64,000 bases of DNA from Chelydra serpentina (GCA_037349315.1 JBAIAC010000018.1:3782001-3846000); one strand, 5' to 3'. Positions 47,390 to 59,567 are shown, counted from the stretch's first letter. A program made the numbers and translations. Notes: generated from the letters alone by a model not told the origin.

Positions 47390-47700
47390 CTGGTAGGGCC
47401 ATGCAGCCTATGGCCTGACCACTTTTTGACCAGGCCAAACTTGACTGGTACTGCGACCCAGCATACCAGGTTGCAACACCAGTCGCTCAAATTTGTCATA
47501 ACAGAGGGGCTGCCAGGCCTAATCTGAGTGGCGGTCACAATACCACTCCCTCAAATTTGGAGGGGATGGGTGTAGGAGCTAATGGGCCTGGGGAGATCAG
47601 GTTGCTGGTGGAGGGGGGTGCCTGAGAGGGGAAGAGAAGGGTCAGGTGGAGTTTGCGGGGGGAAGGGGTGTGCAAAACTGCACACTTAAATGGTGCTTTG
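47390..47700. other. GC-rich block, probable repeat remnant
   Basis: A GC-rich stretch in an AT-rich intron with internal inverted motifs (GACCAGGCCAAACTTGACTG nearby pairs weakly with later text) and two copies of CTCAAATTTG. No ends or family could be defined. Confidence 0.3.
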
Positions 47701-50700
47701 CAGCCAGTAAATTATAATGCATCTGAAAGTGATGGGTTCTGTTTTCCCACATGTGTGCAAGGGACTTGCATGTCTAACTTCCTTTTTCCTTAGTGCCAAA
47801 TATTTCTTACATAAATCCCATGAATTCTGGTGGAAGGATTAGTTCCTATGATGCTGGATTAAACAACCTTCTGGACATGAATAAAAATATGGCAATTGCA
47901 GTTCAATTTGCATTCCATTTTCAGTTTTAAGTTTACTGCTACGGGGATTTATTTTAATTAGAGGAAAAGCTGGCTAGTCATGCATACATGGCACATGGGT
48001 ACAGCACAGAGTAATTGTATCATATGATATTTCAGTTTGACCACTATTTATCTGCCTTTCAACAGTCAGTTGTATATCAGTTCAGATTATGTGGGTGCTT
48101 TGTATAGGCCAAGCTTTCATATCTTCAAATACCAACAGAGTTCTTAAGAACGAGGATAATTTCATGTTAAGATCAACTGACAGTACAGTAATCAGTATAC
48201 TGAGTTCACCCAACATTCTCACGCTACAGTGGTTTTGGAAGATTGTGATAGCTTCTGGAGTTCAAGTTTTAACATAATTACAGCTCATGCCCTTAGTGGC
48301 AGCATTACCTATGAAAAGGTAGGAGCAGGATCAAGTGACATTCCATTGTACACCTGTTTTGCAGCCAAAATGCACTGTAGAGTTGGTTACTTTACACTAA
48401 GGCATAGAGTAACCATGGCTTGTCAAGCCAAAAAAATTGAGACATCTTATAACTTTTTAATTTATTCTCTTAATTATTGATATGTTTATCTTCCACAGAC
48501 TTCAACATGTTCCAAGGTTTCATTAGATAAACTTTTCTTTCTTTGCATAAAGATATCCAAACCAAACACAAGCTATATTTTCTGTTTAAATACCTATGTA
48601 ATATTTGTAATGAGGCTCTGACAGACTTTTAATTGATAGCTCCCAAGGACTTCAGGAACTCAGTAAGGATCTTAATACCAAGATGCTGAACTGGTTGTCA
48701 CTTGGAAATCCAAATTTGTATCCCCTGGATCTCCACTAATAATATATTCTTGGGTGTGTAAGTGTGACAGAAGATTTATTTTTAAGATCTATTTTCATAG
48801 AGTTTAATTATTTTGAAGGGGCAAAATTCAAAGTACCATTTTTGTTGGTTTCTTATATATAAGAAAATACATATCATGGAGTTTGCCAGTGACTGGAAAA
48901 GAAAAAATGTTTCTTATGCTTTTTGGATGGTCGTTCCGTTAACTATCAAGCAATTGACCAACTGAGCAGATGTGAAAATCCTTTCCATCTCCCCAACACT
49001 AAATTCCTCTGTTGGCTTGATAGTTCAGTACAAGGCACGTGATCACCTAGATGGATACAGCTGGTGCACCCCCTGATATACTGACACTGTTGTATCTAGT
49101 TATAGTGTCAAAATACTGCTTATTTTCTGGTAAGCCTTTACTTCTCCTTTTTATACAGCTTATGTATGATATACTTTTATACTGCTTATTTATAAGCAAT
49201 ATAAAAGTGGCTGCCTACTTTGCACATGCAGTGATCCTTGCAGAGTGCCGAAAGAATAAATAGTTGGCTGAGAGTTTACATTTCTACCTCCAGCTGTAGG
49301 GTTTGCACACCTAGTCTACACAGTCATGTTTGAAAATTGGGCCTGAAGTCCTTAGCGCCTCAAAACGGCCTGTAAGGATGGCTCACTCAAAGCAAACCGT
49401 GGCTTGTAGAATTGTCCTTGATTTTCATGGTGGAGTGGGTGGAATAGGACCTACAAAATTTGACCTTTTGCAGTTATAAGTCCCTTTTAGGTCCATTGAT
49501 AAATGAATACCTTTCATTACTGCAAGCTCTCAGTTGTTTTTGATTAAACAATTTAATCCACGTAAAGATCAGGAACGCCTCCAAAATTCTGAATATCACA
49601 TCTTTGTCTACTTTGCAATTATTTTTTTTCTGTCCTTCGGGGTTTTCTTTTTAAGGTTTTGGGTGTGATTAAACTTCTAACATATTTAAACAGTGACCCA
49701 GTTAAAAGTATTTAAAAAAAAAAAGTCATGTTTCTGAACATGCCTATATAGTGAGTACAAGCATACTGATGGAGAAACTTGAATCCTAAGAGACACTGTG
49801 CAGTATGCTACCATATTTGTCTTGGGCCTGTTGGGAGGAAAAATTGCTTAGATACAATTTTATACCATTTCCTGTCCACCTGGATTCCAGCACAACTATC
49901 TGGAATGGTTAGCCTAAAAATGTCAAAACTGTGGAGAGCTAAATGTAACAGATGTTGAGGTCCCTCTCCTGCTTTTATTAGAATACTTTCCTTCCACTTT
50001 GCAACTATCCAAGCCTATCATTTTAGTACAGACAAACAGAAACTTGATCCTCCTGGAGCTAGAAGAACCTCTTCAGTGTCAGTCCTGTGTTAATGAATGC
50101 GTTAAATTAGCCTGTGCTGACACTGTGAGAAGAGAGCACTTTGTTGTACACAAGAACTTGTATTGTTTGATCTGTACATAACTGAAAGGGCATTGATGTA
50201 AAAAGGTGCTTGTACAGAGGCTGAAGGGTATCAGGTTAGGTCAGCATTTGCACTATTTAGGCATCCAACAGGGTCTGGAATTTGACTACACTAATTCTGT
50301 CTTCCAGGTTCAGGAACAATTTTACAAACATTGTTTCCACTATTTCTCCAGTGGTCAAATACAGGCAGGCAATAACTCTGTAAATGAAATAAATTCTGTC
50401 CCTTTTTCAAGATGATCCATGAGCCATTTAAAATATACTTTAGTCCCATTTCCTTTGCTCTCCTCTCCTGTTCGTGTTCCATCAAGAAAACAAATAAATG
50501 AGGGAAATGAAAAGTATTATCCACAGCTTCTTTCGATGAACTTCCCCTCGTTCTACTGCCCATTTGTCTTCCCATCCTGCAGATACCCCACCCTAGCAAG
50601 CTAATTGGAAGAATTCATCCCCATCGTTCTCCCTACCTTCCCTAATTACTCTGTTGGTAAGAAAATCTTGCCATTTTATGCAAAAATGTTCTATTCCTTA

Positions 50701-51811
50701 CTTAATTCCCTTTAATATTTGGAATCGTGGTTCTCATTTACATTGTGGTGTGGGATTTTTGTTTGTTTTGAGTTTTGGTGCAGGACAGAGTGCTGTATAT
50801 TGAGCATGATCAGAACTAGGTTAAGTATGGCAGCAAGGTACACAATAATCTTTCAGGGTTGCAGAAAATTAAAGTTTTGTTCCAGATCCCAATTTCCTCA
50901 AAGTTTGAATATGGTTTGAACTGTGTCTCAAATCAAAACCCTATCTTTTTGCTAAAAACAAATGTGTGAGTATCAAAATAAATAATTATTGTGGAAATTA
51001 ACCTCTTTAAATATGTTTCAAAATTAATATAAATGTAACTGTGTAAGGGGAGAGCTTTATAAGTATAATCTGGCAAAAAATAATTTGCTTGTAGACTGGG
51101 TGGTTTTGTCCAAAAACCTAATTGACTTATCCAAATGAATATTTTACAAGTACTTTTGCATTTCTCAAATGATAATGGCTTGACTTTTCTCCTTCTGGAT
51201 GCAAAATATTCTTGCCATAATTGGCTGCTGGAGAAAACTGCTGTTTCTCACCTGGAATGGTTCATCACTGCAACAGACTCTCAGGATAAGGCAATTTATT
51301 ATATTTTTGTCTCTTGAGAAACTAATCTTATTCGTCTTGACTTCTTTGTGGAGTCAAATCTATTTTAACATTTGTAACCTTGATACAGATATGTACTGAA
51401 AAAACATTGATATAATTTTAAATGAAATTAAATATATTTTGCAATGGATAGAAATAGTTTGGAACATAAAGAGATCATATAAAATAGAAACCTTTTTTCT
51501 AGTAATCACTTCAGTGTTATGGCACTATATTTAATGGAGTTCAAAATAAGATGTGAAATAAAAGCCATTAGTGTTTATTGTGAACAAAGATCATTACAGG
51601 CATTATTGGAATACATTGAAATGGGCACAGAATTGTTCAACATTTTATTGGAGATTGTTGTAGGTAAGAGCTGATGTCAACCAGCAAACGTTTGTAGTTT
51701 GTACTCATGTCACATGGGTAATTTGGATAGACATTTACAGTGGCCAGTGTTGCCCCCTGCCCCTTGCAGTTGCCCTACATTGGCTAAACTAGTCCCTTCT
51801 CCTTTAACCAG

Positions 51812-51992
51812 GGGACCTTTCCTGGTGGCTTTGGGGAAATCCTGGCATCCAGAGGAGTTTAACTGTGCTCACTGCAGAACCTCTATGGCTTACATTGGGT
51901 TTGTGGAAGAGAAGGGGGCTCTCTATTGCGAGATCTGCTACGAGAAGTTCTTTGCCCCTGAATGTTCTCGATGCCAGAGGAAGATACTTGGA
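51812..51992 (+). CDS. PDLIM5: PDLIM5 exon: most of LIM1 and start of LIM2
   Basis: This 181-bp exon lies between acceptor TTTAACCAG and donor GTAAGT at 51993. Its first base completes the Arg codon and it ends on a codon boundary. It carries the rest of LIM1: [11 protein letters not shown], then [16 protein letters not shown], and the first LIM2 ligands CSRC, followed by KILG. At the usual H-x2-C position LIM1 has H-P-E-E, as in Enigma-family LIM1 domains, where a glutamate stands in for the usual cysteine. All other ligands are present. Confidence 0.97.
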
Positions 51993-53379
51993 GTAAGTAA
52001 TCAAACAGTGTACATGGCTTAAATTAGGGGTTTTTTTTAAAGGTGAATATTAACCACAGCCTTGTCCTCATTTTTGTAATGGGAATAGTTGCTGTTAGGG
52101 AACACTTGATTGCAGACTGTTAAGCTTTTTTTAACTTACAGGGCATCTCACATGTCCCTTCTAGAACTCTGAAATCTCCTTTTCGTAGCCAAGTTCTCCT
52201 CCTGCAGATTCACTCTGTAGCACTACTACATCTGTCATCATATACACATAGGCACATATACATCATATACACATACACATATATAGTTCTATATTCTAGT
52301 CCCATGCCAATAATGGACATTACCAGTTTATCTCCAGCACTGTTTGAGGAGAGACATTGCAGCCGCCCCCTTGCCAGAAACCTGGATCCCAGGCCTTTCT
52401 TCTGGCTTTGCCTCTTCGGAGTTCATCTTCTCTCTCCGAGTTGCCCATCGGTATCTGCTGCAGTTCTTCAATTGTCTTAAGTGAAAGGATATTTTATTGG
52501 TGTTTTTTCACAGAATTGACGAAATAATTGTAAAATATGTAAAAATGATTATGCCTAGCTGAGTACTACAGAACACGTCATTTGTCTGTCACTAGGCATA
52601 AGATAAAATATTGAAATGTTCCCTCTAATATGGTAGGTACAAAAGCCCTTGCTCTTACAGCCTAAAGTTTCCAATTTCAACCCTTTGATCCAGAAAGATA
52701 AGAGTCTGTTCCCCAGTGTAGCTGGAAATGCTGAGCATACATCTTGTTGCTTTAGTAGTCCAAGTTTCAAGTCACATTTGGCATTACATCATCTTTCAAA
52801 ACCTAACAAAATTGTCATCATGTCCTCTGTGATGTCGGCTGATTAACTTTTCCCTATCTTCATGAATAGTAATTTATAATTTGTCTGAAATCAGTGGGAC
52901 TACTCACACAATAAGGTACTACTCAACATGAATAAGGGTGACCGAATTCGTCTCAAAAATTGTTTGGGGACTCCAGCAGGGGGCCATGGTACTGTTCAGC
53001 TCTGCATGTGTCCTCCGGAGTATTGCAAAAGTATCCCTGAAACAAGGGAGTAACCAAATTGATCTTGGCTTTGGGATTTTGTGTTGCTTTAATTTTTGAC
53101 AGCTACCAAAGACTTGAAATAACACATTGATAGTGTTGAGATGATAATTTAAACAGTTCTTCATCAGAGATGAAGAGTGACACACCTTTATTAAAAATAC
53201 AGTAGTTTATAATGCATGTCAGCAAAAAAAATTATGCTGATGTTAATTTAATAAGATCCTCAAGTAACATTGCAGAGAGAGCATGAAAACAGTGTTTTTT
53301 AAAACAGTACAGAACATAATCACCCCTATTCACTCATATCAACATCACTTATTAATACCCCTTTTTCTTATCCCAACAG
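51993..53379 (+). other. PDLIM5: PDLIM5 intron, about 1.4 kb
   Basis: A short AT-rich intron with GT-AG ends and an AT/CA-rich tract at about 52241-52290. No mobile element recognised. Confidence 0.85.
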
Positions 53380-53500
53380 GAAGTTATCAATGCTTTGAAA
53401 CAAACTTGGCATGTTTCCTGTTTCGTATGTGTGGCCTGCCATAATCCCATTCGCAATAATGTCTTCCATTTGGAAGATGGGGATCCCTATTGTGAGACAG
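53380..53500 (+). CDS. PDLIM5: PDLIM5 exon: main part of LIM2
   Basis: This 121-bp exon lies between acceptor CCCAACAG and donor GTGAGC at 53501. It begins on a codon boundary (GAA) and ends with one base of a split Asp codon. It encodes [20 protein letters not shown], then a hairpin segment and DGDPYCET. The zinc ligands H, C, C and C of the LIM2 fold are in place (WHVSC, CVAC and PYC). Confidence 0.97.
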
Positions 53501-55697
53501 GTGAGCAGTGACAAAACCACCAATGTTTTCGGTAAAACAAAACAAACCATTTCACTTCGATAGAAGCTTTCCAACTAGTTCTCATAACAATGTATTTATT
53601 TCAGCTTATCCAACAAACTAGCACCTTTGAGTCTGGGGCTGGATTTTGCCACAGTGAAGTCAGTTGGACTTTTGCCATTGACTTCATTAGGAATAGGCTC
53701 TCTGTCGTAGTTTCATTTAGTTGCTGTCCTTGCTAAGTTCCCAGCTGTAGGTATAGATAACACCACAAAATGCTAATTCTAAAGAGATTTTTCATGTTGG
53801 TTTTTATGAGAATCAGTATCTTTCTTTCACTTGAAATAGGGATTAAACAAGCTAATATATGGGAAGTAGTGTGTGTTACTATGAGTAGTCCTACTGAAGG
53901 CAATAAAGTTACTTCTGGTAGTAAATGATCTGCGCAGGAGGAAGTGTTTTGCAGGATCAAGAATAACATCTGTAGAACACAAGCTTAACATCAAAAAGGC
54001 TGGTAGGAATTAAAAATACAGTGATTTGATTATAGTGCTTGAAAATCTAAAGACCAGTATTAATGTGAAAAAGAGTCTCCTTTGAACTTCCTTTTTTCAC
54101 ATTTTCAGCCAAACCGTTTCCTTGAAGGAGTGAATAATTTCATTTATTTTCTTTGGTTTCCGAGTTTGTTTAAAGCTTTCCACATAGATTCCTCCTCTAG
54201 GAAAGAAATGGCTGGTATTTATAATAAACATTCACAAAATGTGAAAGAAATCGATAAAAGGTTCAATGTTGTGTGTGTGTGTTTTTTTTTTTCTTGCATG
54301 GTATTTAAATCCATATTAGAAATGTCATCAGTGGGGCCTTTTCATGTTTTTTCCCCCTGTAATGTACACTGTGATTTTACAAATAGGAGCATTTGTGTGA
54401 GTAGCTTGGGCAGGAAAGAGTGAAAAGCGGATTGATTGGGAAGAGACCTGGGGTGAATCTTGTCTCCACTCAAGTAATGGCAAGACTCTCATTGATTTCA
54501 TTGGAACCAATACTTCAGCTCTAGTTGGTGGCAGCGTTGTTCAGTGATGCAGAAACAGTGAAGGAGAGATAAGTCAACATGGCAGAGGAAGATTCTGCTG
54601 CCAGGATTGATTTGGTGATGTGTAGGAGAGGAGTACACACTAGTCTTCCCGTAACAGTATCAGAAGTACTGTAGCATCTTGCTCCTGTTGAATCATGGGA
54701 GTATCCTAAGGAATGGAATATTGACAGATGAGTAGTCTTGTCAAGTATGACAGTGTTATGAAATGTCATCCTCTAGGAGTCTGAAGTCCCTAAACGTAGA
54801 AACACTTGACAGTCTCTAAATAGTGTGATCAAAACTAGTATTAAAGTAATCAATAACTCACCTCAACGTGGAGAATTCATGACTGCATTTGTTCTGCTAA
54901 TCCTGAATTCTTGCTCCTACTATCAAGTGATCCTCCATGTTACGCAATGCGTTGATTTGTGCTACTTTCCAAGTCTTCCTAGCTCAAATGCTCACTCTTC
55001 TGCACTACAGGCAGATAGATATTCAAACACAATGCCATTACGATTAGCGTGACCCATTTGGTAGTAAGCTTACTTGTGAGCCACAAGGTTGTTAGTACAA
55101 GTCAGCTTTGACACAGGTACTACTGTCAGGACCAGGGGTGGCAGTGCTATGTAGTAAAAGTACTGGGTTTCTAATGAGGTGTTAAACTGCGGGATTGGCT
55201 GAGCAATCGGTATGAACTTGCTGAACATAGAGCACTTTCAGATACTTCTGTGTGAAGAACACGGCATAGAAGAAACTGTTACACGACAGTTTCTGGAGGG
55301 TGAAAGGGAAAGAAAGCTGAAGCCTTCCATTCTGCCTTTGCTACTGCTCTCTTTCTTCCGAAGGAAAGCCTGTAACTTTTTGACACTGTAAGCAGGAGCC
55401 AGGTTAAACAGGGCTTTGACTATTTTAAGCATGACAGATGCATTGAAGCAATATGCTTGTGACACCAGGGTCACAGTCAGGATTTACTGGTCCTGTCAGA
55501 TGGAGAAGCGCTGTACTATTTGATGTTTTTACCAACTTTCTCCACTCTACACACATTCTATTATTATTTTTTCCCAACATCAAGATCCTGCACTAATTAA
55601 AATGATACATCCCTCTTGCCACTGTCAGCCAGTGAAGAGCTTTACTGCTCCAATATGTTTGTGCGCACAACCTGCTTTTAAGCATCACGTTTTAGAG

Positions 55698-56395
55698 CAG
55701 GGGTCTCAAACATGCGGCCCCCCTCCTCCCCTGTGTGCGTGCTTCCCGCTCCTCCCCCCTCCCTCCCAGAAACCGCGAAGCCGCCAGAATGCTGTTCTGG
55801 CGGCGGAACTTCAGAACGTAACTCGGGGCGGGGGGGTGCGGGGAGCCCGGCGGGCTGCAGGGAAGCTCTCTGCCAGGCTCCCCATGCCCCCCGCTCCCCC
55901 GAGTTACTTTCTGAAGTTCCGCCGCCAGAACAGCTGTCTGGCGGCTTCGCAGTTTCTGGGAGGGAGGGGGAAGGAGTGGGAAGCGCACACACAGGGGAGG
56001 AGGGGGGGAGAACAGGCAGGCCGCCAGGCTCCCCCCCGCCCCCCCTCCCAGTTACATCCTATGGCCGCCAACTCCCCTCACCCCCGCCCCCAGTTACGTT
56101 CTGTGGCCGCTAAGATCCCCATTCCTCCGCGCTGCTCCAAAGTTCTATTTTTACCCCCAGGTAGTTCCCGCCACCAGAACAGCTGTCTGGTGGCTTCATG
56201 GTTTCTGGGAGGGAGCGGGGGAGGAGCGGGGAGCCACGTGCTCAGGGGAGGAGGCAGAGAAGGGGCAGGGGCTAATGGAAGGGGTGGAGTGGGGGCGAGG
56301 CCAGGGGCAGTGAGGGGGCGGGGTCAGTGATGCGGCCCTCGGGCCAATGCACTAGTCCTCATGCGGCCCTCATGGTAATTTGAGTTTGAGACCCG
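55698..56395. mobile_element. Non-autonomous hAT element with internal palindromes
   Basis: The element is 698 bp. It begins CAGGGGTCTCAAAC and ends with the inverse complement of CGGGTCTCAAAC. It is flanked by identical 8-bp repeats TTTTAGAG at 55690-55697 and 56396-56403, so it is a hAT insertion with intact boundaries. Inside, GCCGCCAGAA...TTCTGGCGGC and CCCAGAAACCGCGAAGCCGC recur in direct and inverted copies, with three related ~180-bp blocks. The long GC-rich open frames on both strands are artefacts of this repetition, and no transposase is present. It imitates a CpG island within the intron. Confidence 0.85.
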
Positions 56396-56470
56396 TTTTA
56401 GAGGATCCAAAGCAGAAATCTGCCCCTTCGGCTTTTCATATGTTCATAGGTTCTCCAGCAGGCATTAGAG

Positions 56471-56514
56471 AGACTCAGCAAGTCCATGGTGCTTAGTGTG
56501 GACTTGCTGAGTCT
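56471..56514. repeat. Perfect hairpin, 16-bp arms, 12-nt loop
   Basis: AGACTCAGCAAGTCCA at 56471-56486 pairs perfectly with TGGACTTGCTGAGTCT at 56499-56514 across the loop TGGTGCTTAGTG. A second weaker palindrome built of TAGTGTGAA and TTCACACTA follows at about 56519-56542. Confidence 0.85.
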
Positions 56515-57691
56515 ACTTTAGTGTGAATCTACTTTCACACTACTTGCTGCTGCTTCCCGGGTTCCCCAAGAACAGTCCTCAGACATCTCTTCTCCTTCAG
56601 TGCCACAATGTTGCCAAAAAGAAGGAAGTCTGAAATTGCAATATAGCTGTCGCTTTGTCTAATTCATCTAATGGAAACTTGGTGTTCCATGACACATGGT
56701 GCCTTTGGCATCATGATGCAGTGATCCAAAACCCATTAAAGCTACCTCACTGTTCTTGTTCTGGGCCTGAACGTTTATTTTTTCCTTACGCTTGGCTGTT
56801 GGCGGTGGGGAGGAGGGATGGGTCTGAAATAAAAGAAAACTTAGACTAATTCAGATTGAAATTTGGCCCTGTGCAGCAAAGCAACACAACATAGGACATA
56901 AATGATGCGTAGCCCTTGAGATGGACCTTTGCTCAGGGGTGAGTTTCACTCTTTGAGAGGAGACTATCAGAGCCAATACTGACCTTCATATGTTTAAAAA
57001 TGTTGGTTAAATGCACATGATATTTTAATGACCATACAACAGGATTCAAACTTAGAGAGGAAGAGTCTAGGCAAAATCTGTTTTGTGTTATAAAAAACAG
57101 TCTGCTCGACACGAGCAAACCACAATGGGTGGAATAATTAAAAGGAAACTATTTAAAAATCCAGTTTAGTCAAAAGTGTTGGTCTTTGTTTAGAAAATAA
57201 AGCTGGAGAGCAAATATGTATATATTTTTCCAATGTGAGTGGTGGTGTATTGGAGTGTAGGTTAAAGATACTCATTTAAGAAGGAAATACATATGGTGCT
57301 GATGGCCAGTGAGGGGTCTTTGGAACATGTAAATCTCAAAACAGGGATTGAGTGGGACTTAAGTAGTGTATAGACCTTGTTCTGGTCCTCTGCATGGGGT
57401 GAATTTCACCCTTAACACACTATTGGACTCAAAGTGAAAACGCAGAAGGAAGAAAAAAGAGATGAAGGAAAGATTGAGAAATAAAAAGCAAAGGGAGTGA
57501 GCGTGAGCTGATGAGAGGAAGGGGTATTTCATGTCTCTCAGGCCCATATTTAGTTTATCCACTCCCTGAATGCTTAGTCTTGGGACTTGGCAGGTAATAA
57601 TATAAACACAGTACCCTCTCCTGAAAAACAAAATGATTTCTAAAGGAAATTCTTGCATTTCCACTCATGCTTCATACTTTCTGTGGTACAG

Positions 57692-57807
57692 ATTACTACG
57701 CTCTCTTTGGTACCATGTGCTATGGCTGTGAATTCCCCATTGAAGCTGGAGACAGGTTTCTTGAAGCCCTGGGCCACACCTGGCACGACACCTGCTTTGT
57801 GTGCTCG
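57692..57807 (+). CDS. PDLIM5: PDLIM5 exon: LIM2-LIM3 junction and first part of LIM3
   Basis: This 116-bp exon lies between acceptor TGTGGTACAG and donor GTAAGT at 57808. Its first two bases complete the Asp codon and it ends on a codon boundary. It carries DYYALFG with the last LIM2 ligand (Asp), then LIM3 starting with CYGC, the [20 protein letters not shown] core and TCFVCS. All first-finger zinc ligands of LIM3 are present. Confidence 0.97.
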
Positions 57808-58763
57808 GTAAGTAAAATTATTTCGCATGTTAAACAAATCAGTGACAGCAGTGCTTGTGCTAACCTGAGCAATGTGGGAGTAACAGCTAGAATGTCACTT
57901 AATCCTCCTAACCCAAACAAAAAGTACTTTCACAGTTGTTTGGAAGGTGTGTTGCTATTGTGGTATTTTGGCACTCTTAAAGATTTTTTGGCCTGGATCA
58001 CTGCCGTGTGCGCTAGCATTTAACCCTTAATGTCGACCCAACTTGAATATAGCATTAAAAGTCTATAAAGGAAGATGTCATATTTCTAAAATGGCAAGAG
58101 TAGTGTTTGTGTTCACCGTTTCAAATATACAGGAGGTTTTATAACTCAGATATACAAGTTTACAACTCACTGTTTTACTGCATTCTCCTGTAATAATACC
58201 CCCAGTACAGATCATCATGTATTGGCTAAAAATCAAATGCCTCTGTCTCATTTTCTGTAATGTTCTGCTTTATACTGTGCTGATCATTTATATATTGAAA
58301 TTTCTGCTTCAGTTAAGTTAACCTTTAGGAGTTTTATTCTTATTTGAACACTGTTACAAATAAACTTTGATGTCTCTTCTTTATATTCCAAAGATAAATG
58401 TATTGAGACAACATGACAAATGTATTGTAGCTGAAATGAAAGCATATCTCTATCTATCATCTTGGCTGTGGCTTGTATTGCATGAACAGGAAAAGTTAAC
58501 AACAAGGATGGGATTTTTAAAAGTGCTCAGCATTGTCCTAATTCTGCTCTTACTGAAATCAATCAGAAAGTTCCCATTGACTTAAATGGGGACAAGTTTA
58601 GACCAACACTGACACTTTTTTAATATCCCACCCTGAAAGCATGTTTCCTAAACAATGGATAATCATCCTTATTCCATGTTTGTGTGCATCAATAACATGT
58701 GATTATTATTTCACATTCAGAATAATTCACTGAGTGATTTTTTTTTTCTCAATCCTATTTCAG
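57808..58763 (+). other. PDLIM5: PDLIM5 last intron, about 1.0 kb
   Basis: A short AT-rich intron ending in a T-rich tract and the acceptor CCTATTTCAG. It holds a copy of the dispersed CCCATTGACTTAAATGGGG motif at about 58573-58591. Confidence 0.85.
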
Positions 58764-58853
58764 GTATGTTGTGACAGTTTGGAGGGTCAGACATTCTTCT
58801 CCAAAAAGGATAAGCCACTGTGCAAGAAGCATGCTCACTCAGTGAACTTCTGA
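58764..58853 (+). CDS. PDLIM5: PDLIM5 last coding exon: end of LIM3 and stop
   Basis: The coding part is 90 bp: 29 residues and TGA at 58851-58853. It starts on a codon boundary after CCTATTTCAG. It encodes [20 protein letters not shown] and then KKHAHSVNF, the C-terminal end of LIM3. The last four residues (SVNF) are the usual PDLIM5 terminus. Confidence 0.97.
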   Translation, partial: VCCDSLEGQTFFSKKDKPLCKKHAHSVNF

Positions 58854-59228
58854 AGCTTAGGCCACATAGAGTTAACAAACATAAGGAATGGAGAAGGTTG
58901 AATTTCATCAGATGTCCATTTTCAATAGGCTAATAAAATAGTTATATAAGATTTTAGGAAATGGAAGAGAAAAATGGGAACGTTGGGCTTTTTACATACA
59001 AATGTTGAGAGTATTTATCAGTGAACATTTTTGAATCTGTAAAAAGAGAAGGAGTGTGATCTGTATACCCAGAGTAAATTATTGAGTGTAAAAATACACA
59101 CCTCCCAGCATATTACTGTATTGATCTCATGATTTTTTTATGGCCAAAGTTTTATATTTTGTTTAAATATCAGAAATGAGGCTTACAGATTTAGAGACCT
59201 GATAAAATGAAACTTGCTTTTGCATATA

Positions 59229-59230
<2 letters not shown>

Positions 59231-59276
<46 letters not shown>

Positions 59277-59290
59277 TGTATGTGTGTGTG

Positions 59291-59323
<33 letters not shown>
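59231..59323 (+). repeat. (TG)n followed by (CA)n microsatellite
   Basis: About 60 bp of TG repeats with three TATG interruptions is followed directly by TATATA and about 14 CA units. The two halves are reverse complements, so the transcript could fold into a long UG/CA hairpin. The open frame of threonine/histidine and valine/cysteine codons across it is an artefact. Confidence 0.95.
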
Positions 59324-59567
59324 CCCATTTTATAGGAATGATTTTTTTTTAAAGAAATGCAATCAAGTATAAGAATTGGGGTATATGGGTCATAATTAAT
59401 GCATGAAATCTTTGCTGTGCTAACCATATTGCGTAAGCCCAGGCTACATTTATATGGATTTTTTTGTCTTTGGTAATCAAGTCTTGAGCAGATCTGCAAA
59501 GGGCATCGCAGAGATTTTTACATGGCCACCAAATGGTGGAATTGCTACTCTGTTGGAAAAATAGGTA

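Larger units (their letters stand above)
44950..51811 (+). other. PDLIM5: PDLIM5 intron, about 6.9 kb
   Basis: AT-rich with no further exon seen. It contains a 28-bp-arm hairpin (46215-46275), a C-rich run near 45880-45900 and a GC-rich block at about 47390-47700 that looks like a repeat remnant. It ends at the acceptor TCCTTTAACCAG. Confidence 0.85.
53501..57691 (+). other. PDLIM5: PDLIM5 intron, about 4.2 kb
   Basis: AT-rich except for a 698-bp GC-rich hAT element (55698-56395). A 16-bp-arm hairpin lies at 56471-56514. A variant of the dispersed CCATTGACTTCA motif occurs at about 53630-53700. No additional exon recognised. Confidence 0.85.
21571..58853 (+). other. PDLIM5: PDLIM5 gene, 3' part (six coding exons, C-terminal half)
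   Basis: PDLIM5 (ENH) is a PDZ-LIM scaffold of the Enigma family. It is known to anchor at the Z-disc and actin cytoskeleton through its PDZ domain and to bind protein kinases through its LIM domains. This window carries the C-terminal half: 868 bp of coding sequence in six exons, about 288 codons plus the stop, with matching phases at every junction. The product is a proline/serine-rich linker followed by three tandem LIM domains. It is assigned to PDLIM5 and not to LDB3 or PDLIM7 because of paralogue-specific stretches such as [39 protein letters not shown] and the end KKHAHSVNF. Introns are about 23.0, 6.9, 1.4, 4.2 and 1.0 kb. PDZ exons are not in the window. Confidence 0.95.

Noticed and set aside
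49999..50181. Small cysteine-containing frame resembling a zinc-binding domain
   Set aside because: Cysteine spacing does not fit a LIM or other known finger, and there are no suitable splice sites.
55602..56330. 242-aa plus-strand open frame
   Set aside because: It lies mainly in the GC-rich repetitive hAT element, is low-complexity, and matching frames exist on the other strand.
59191..59499. 102-aa minus-strand open frame
   Set aside because: Its middle is the translated TG/CA microsatellite.
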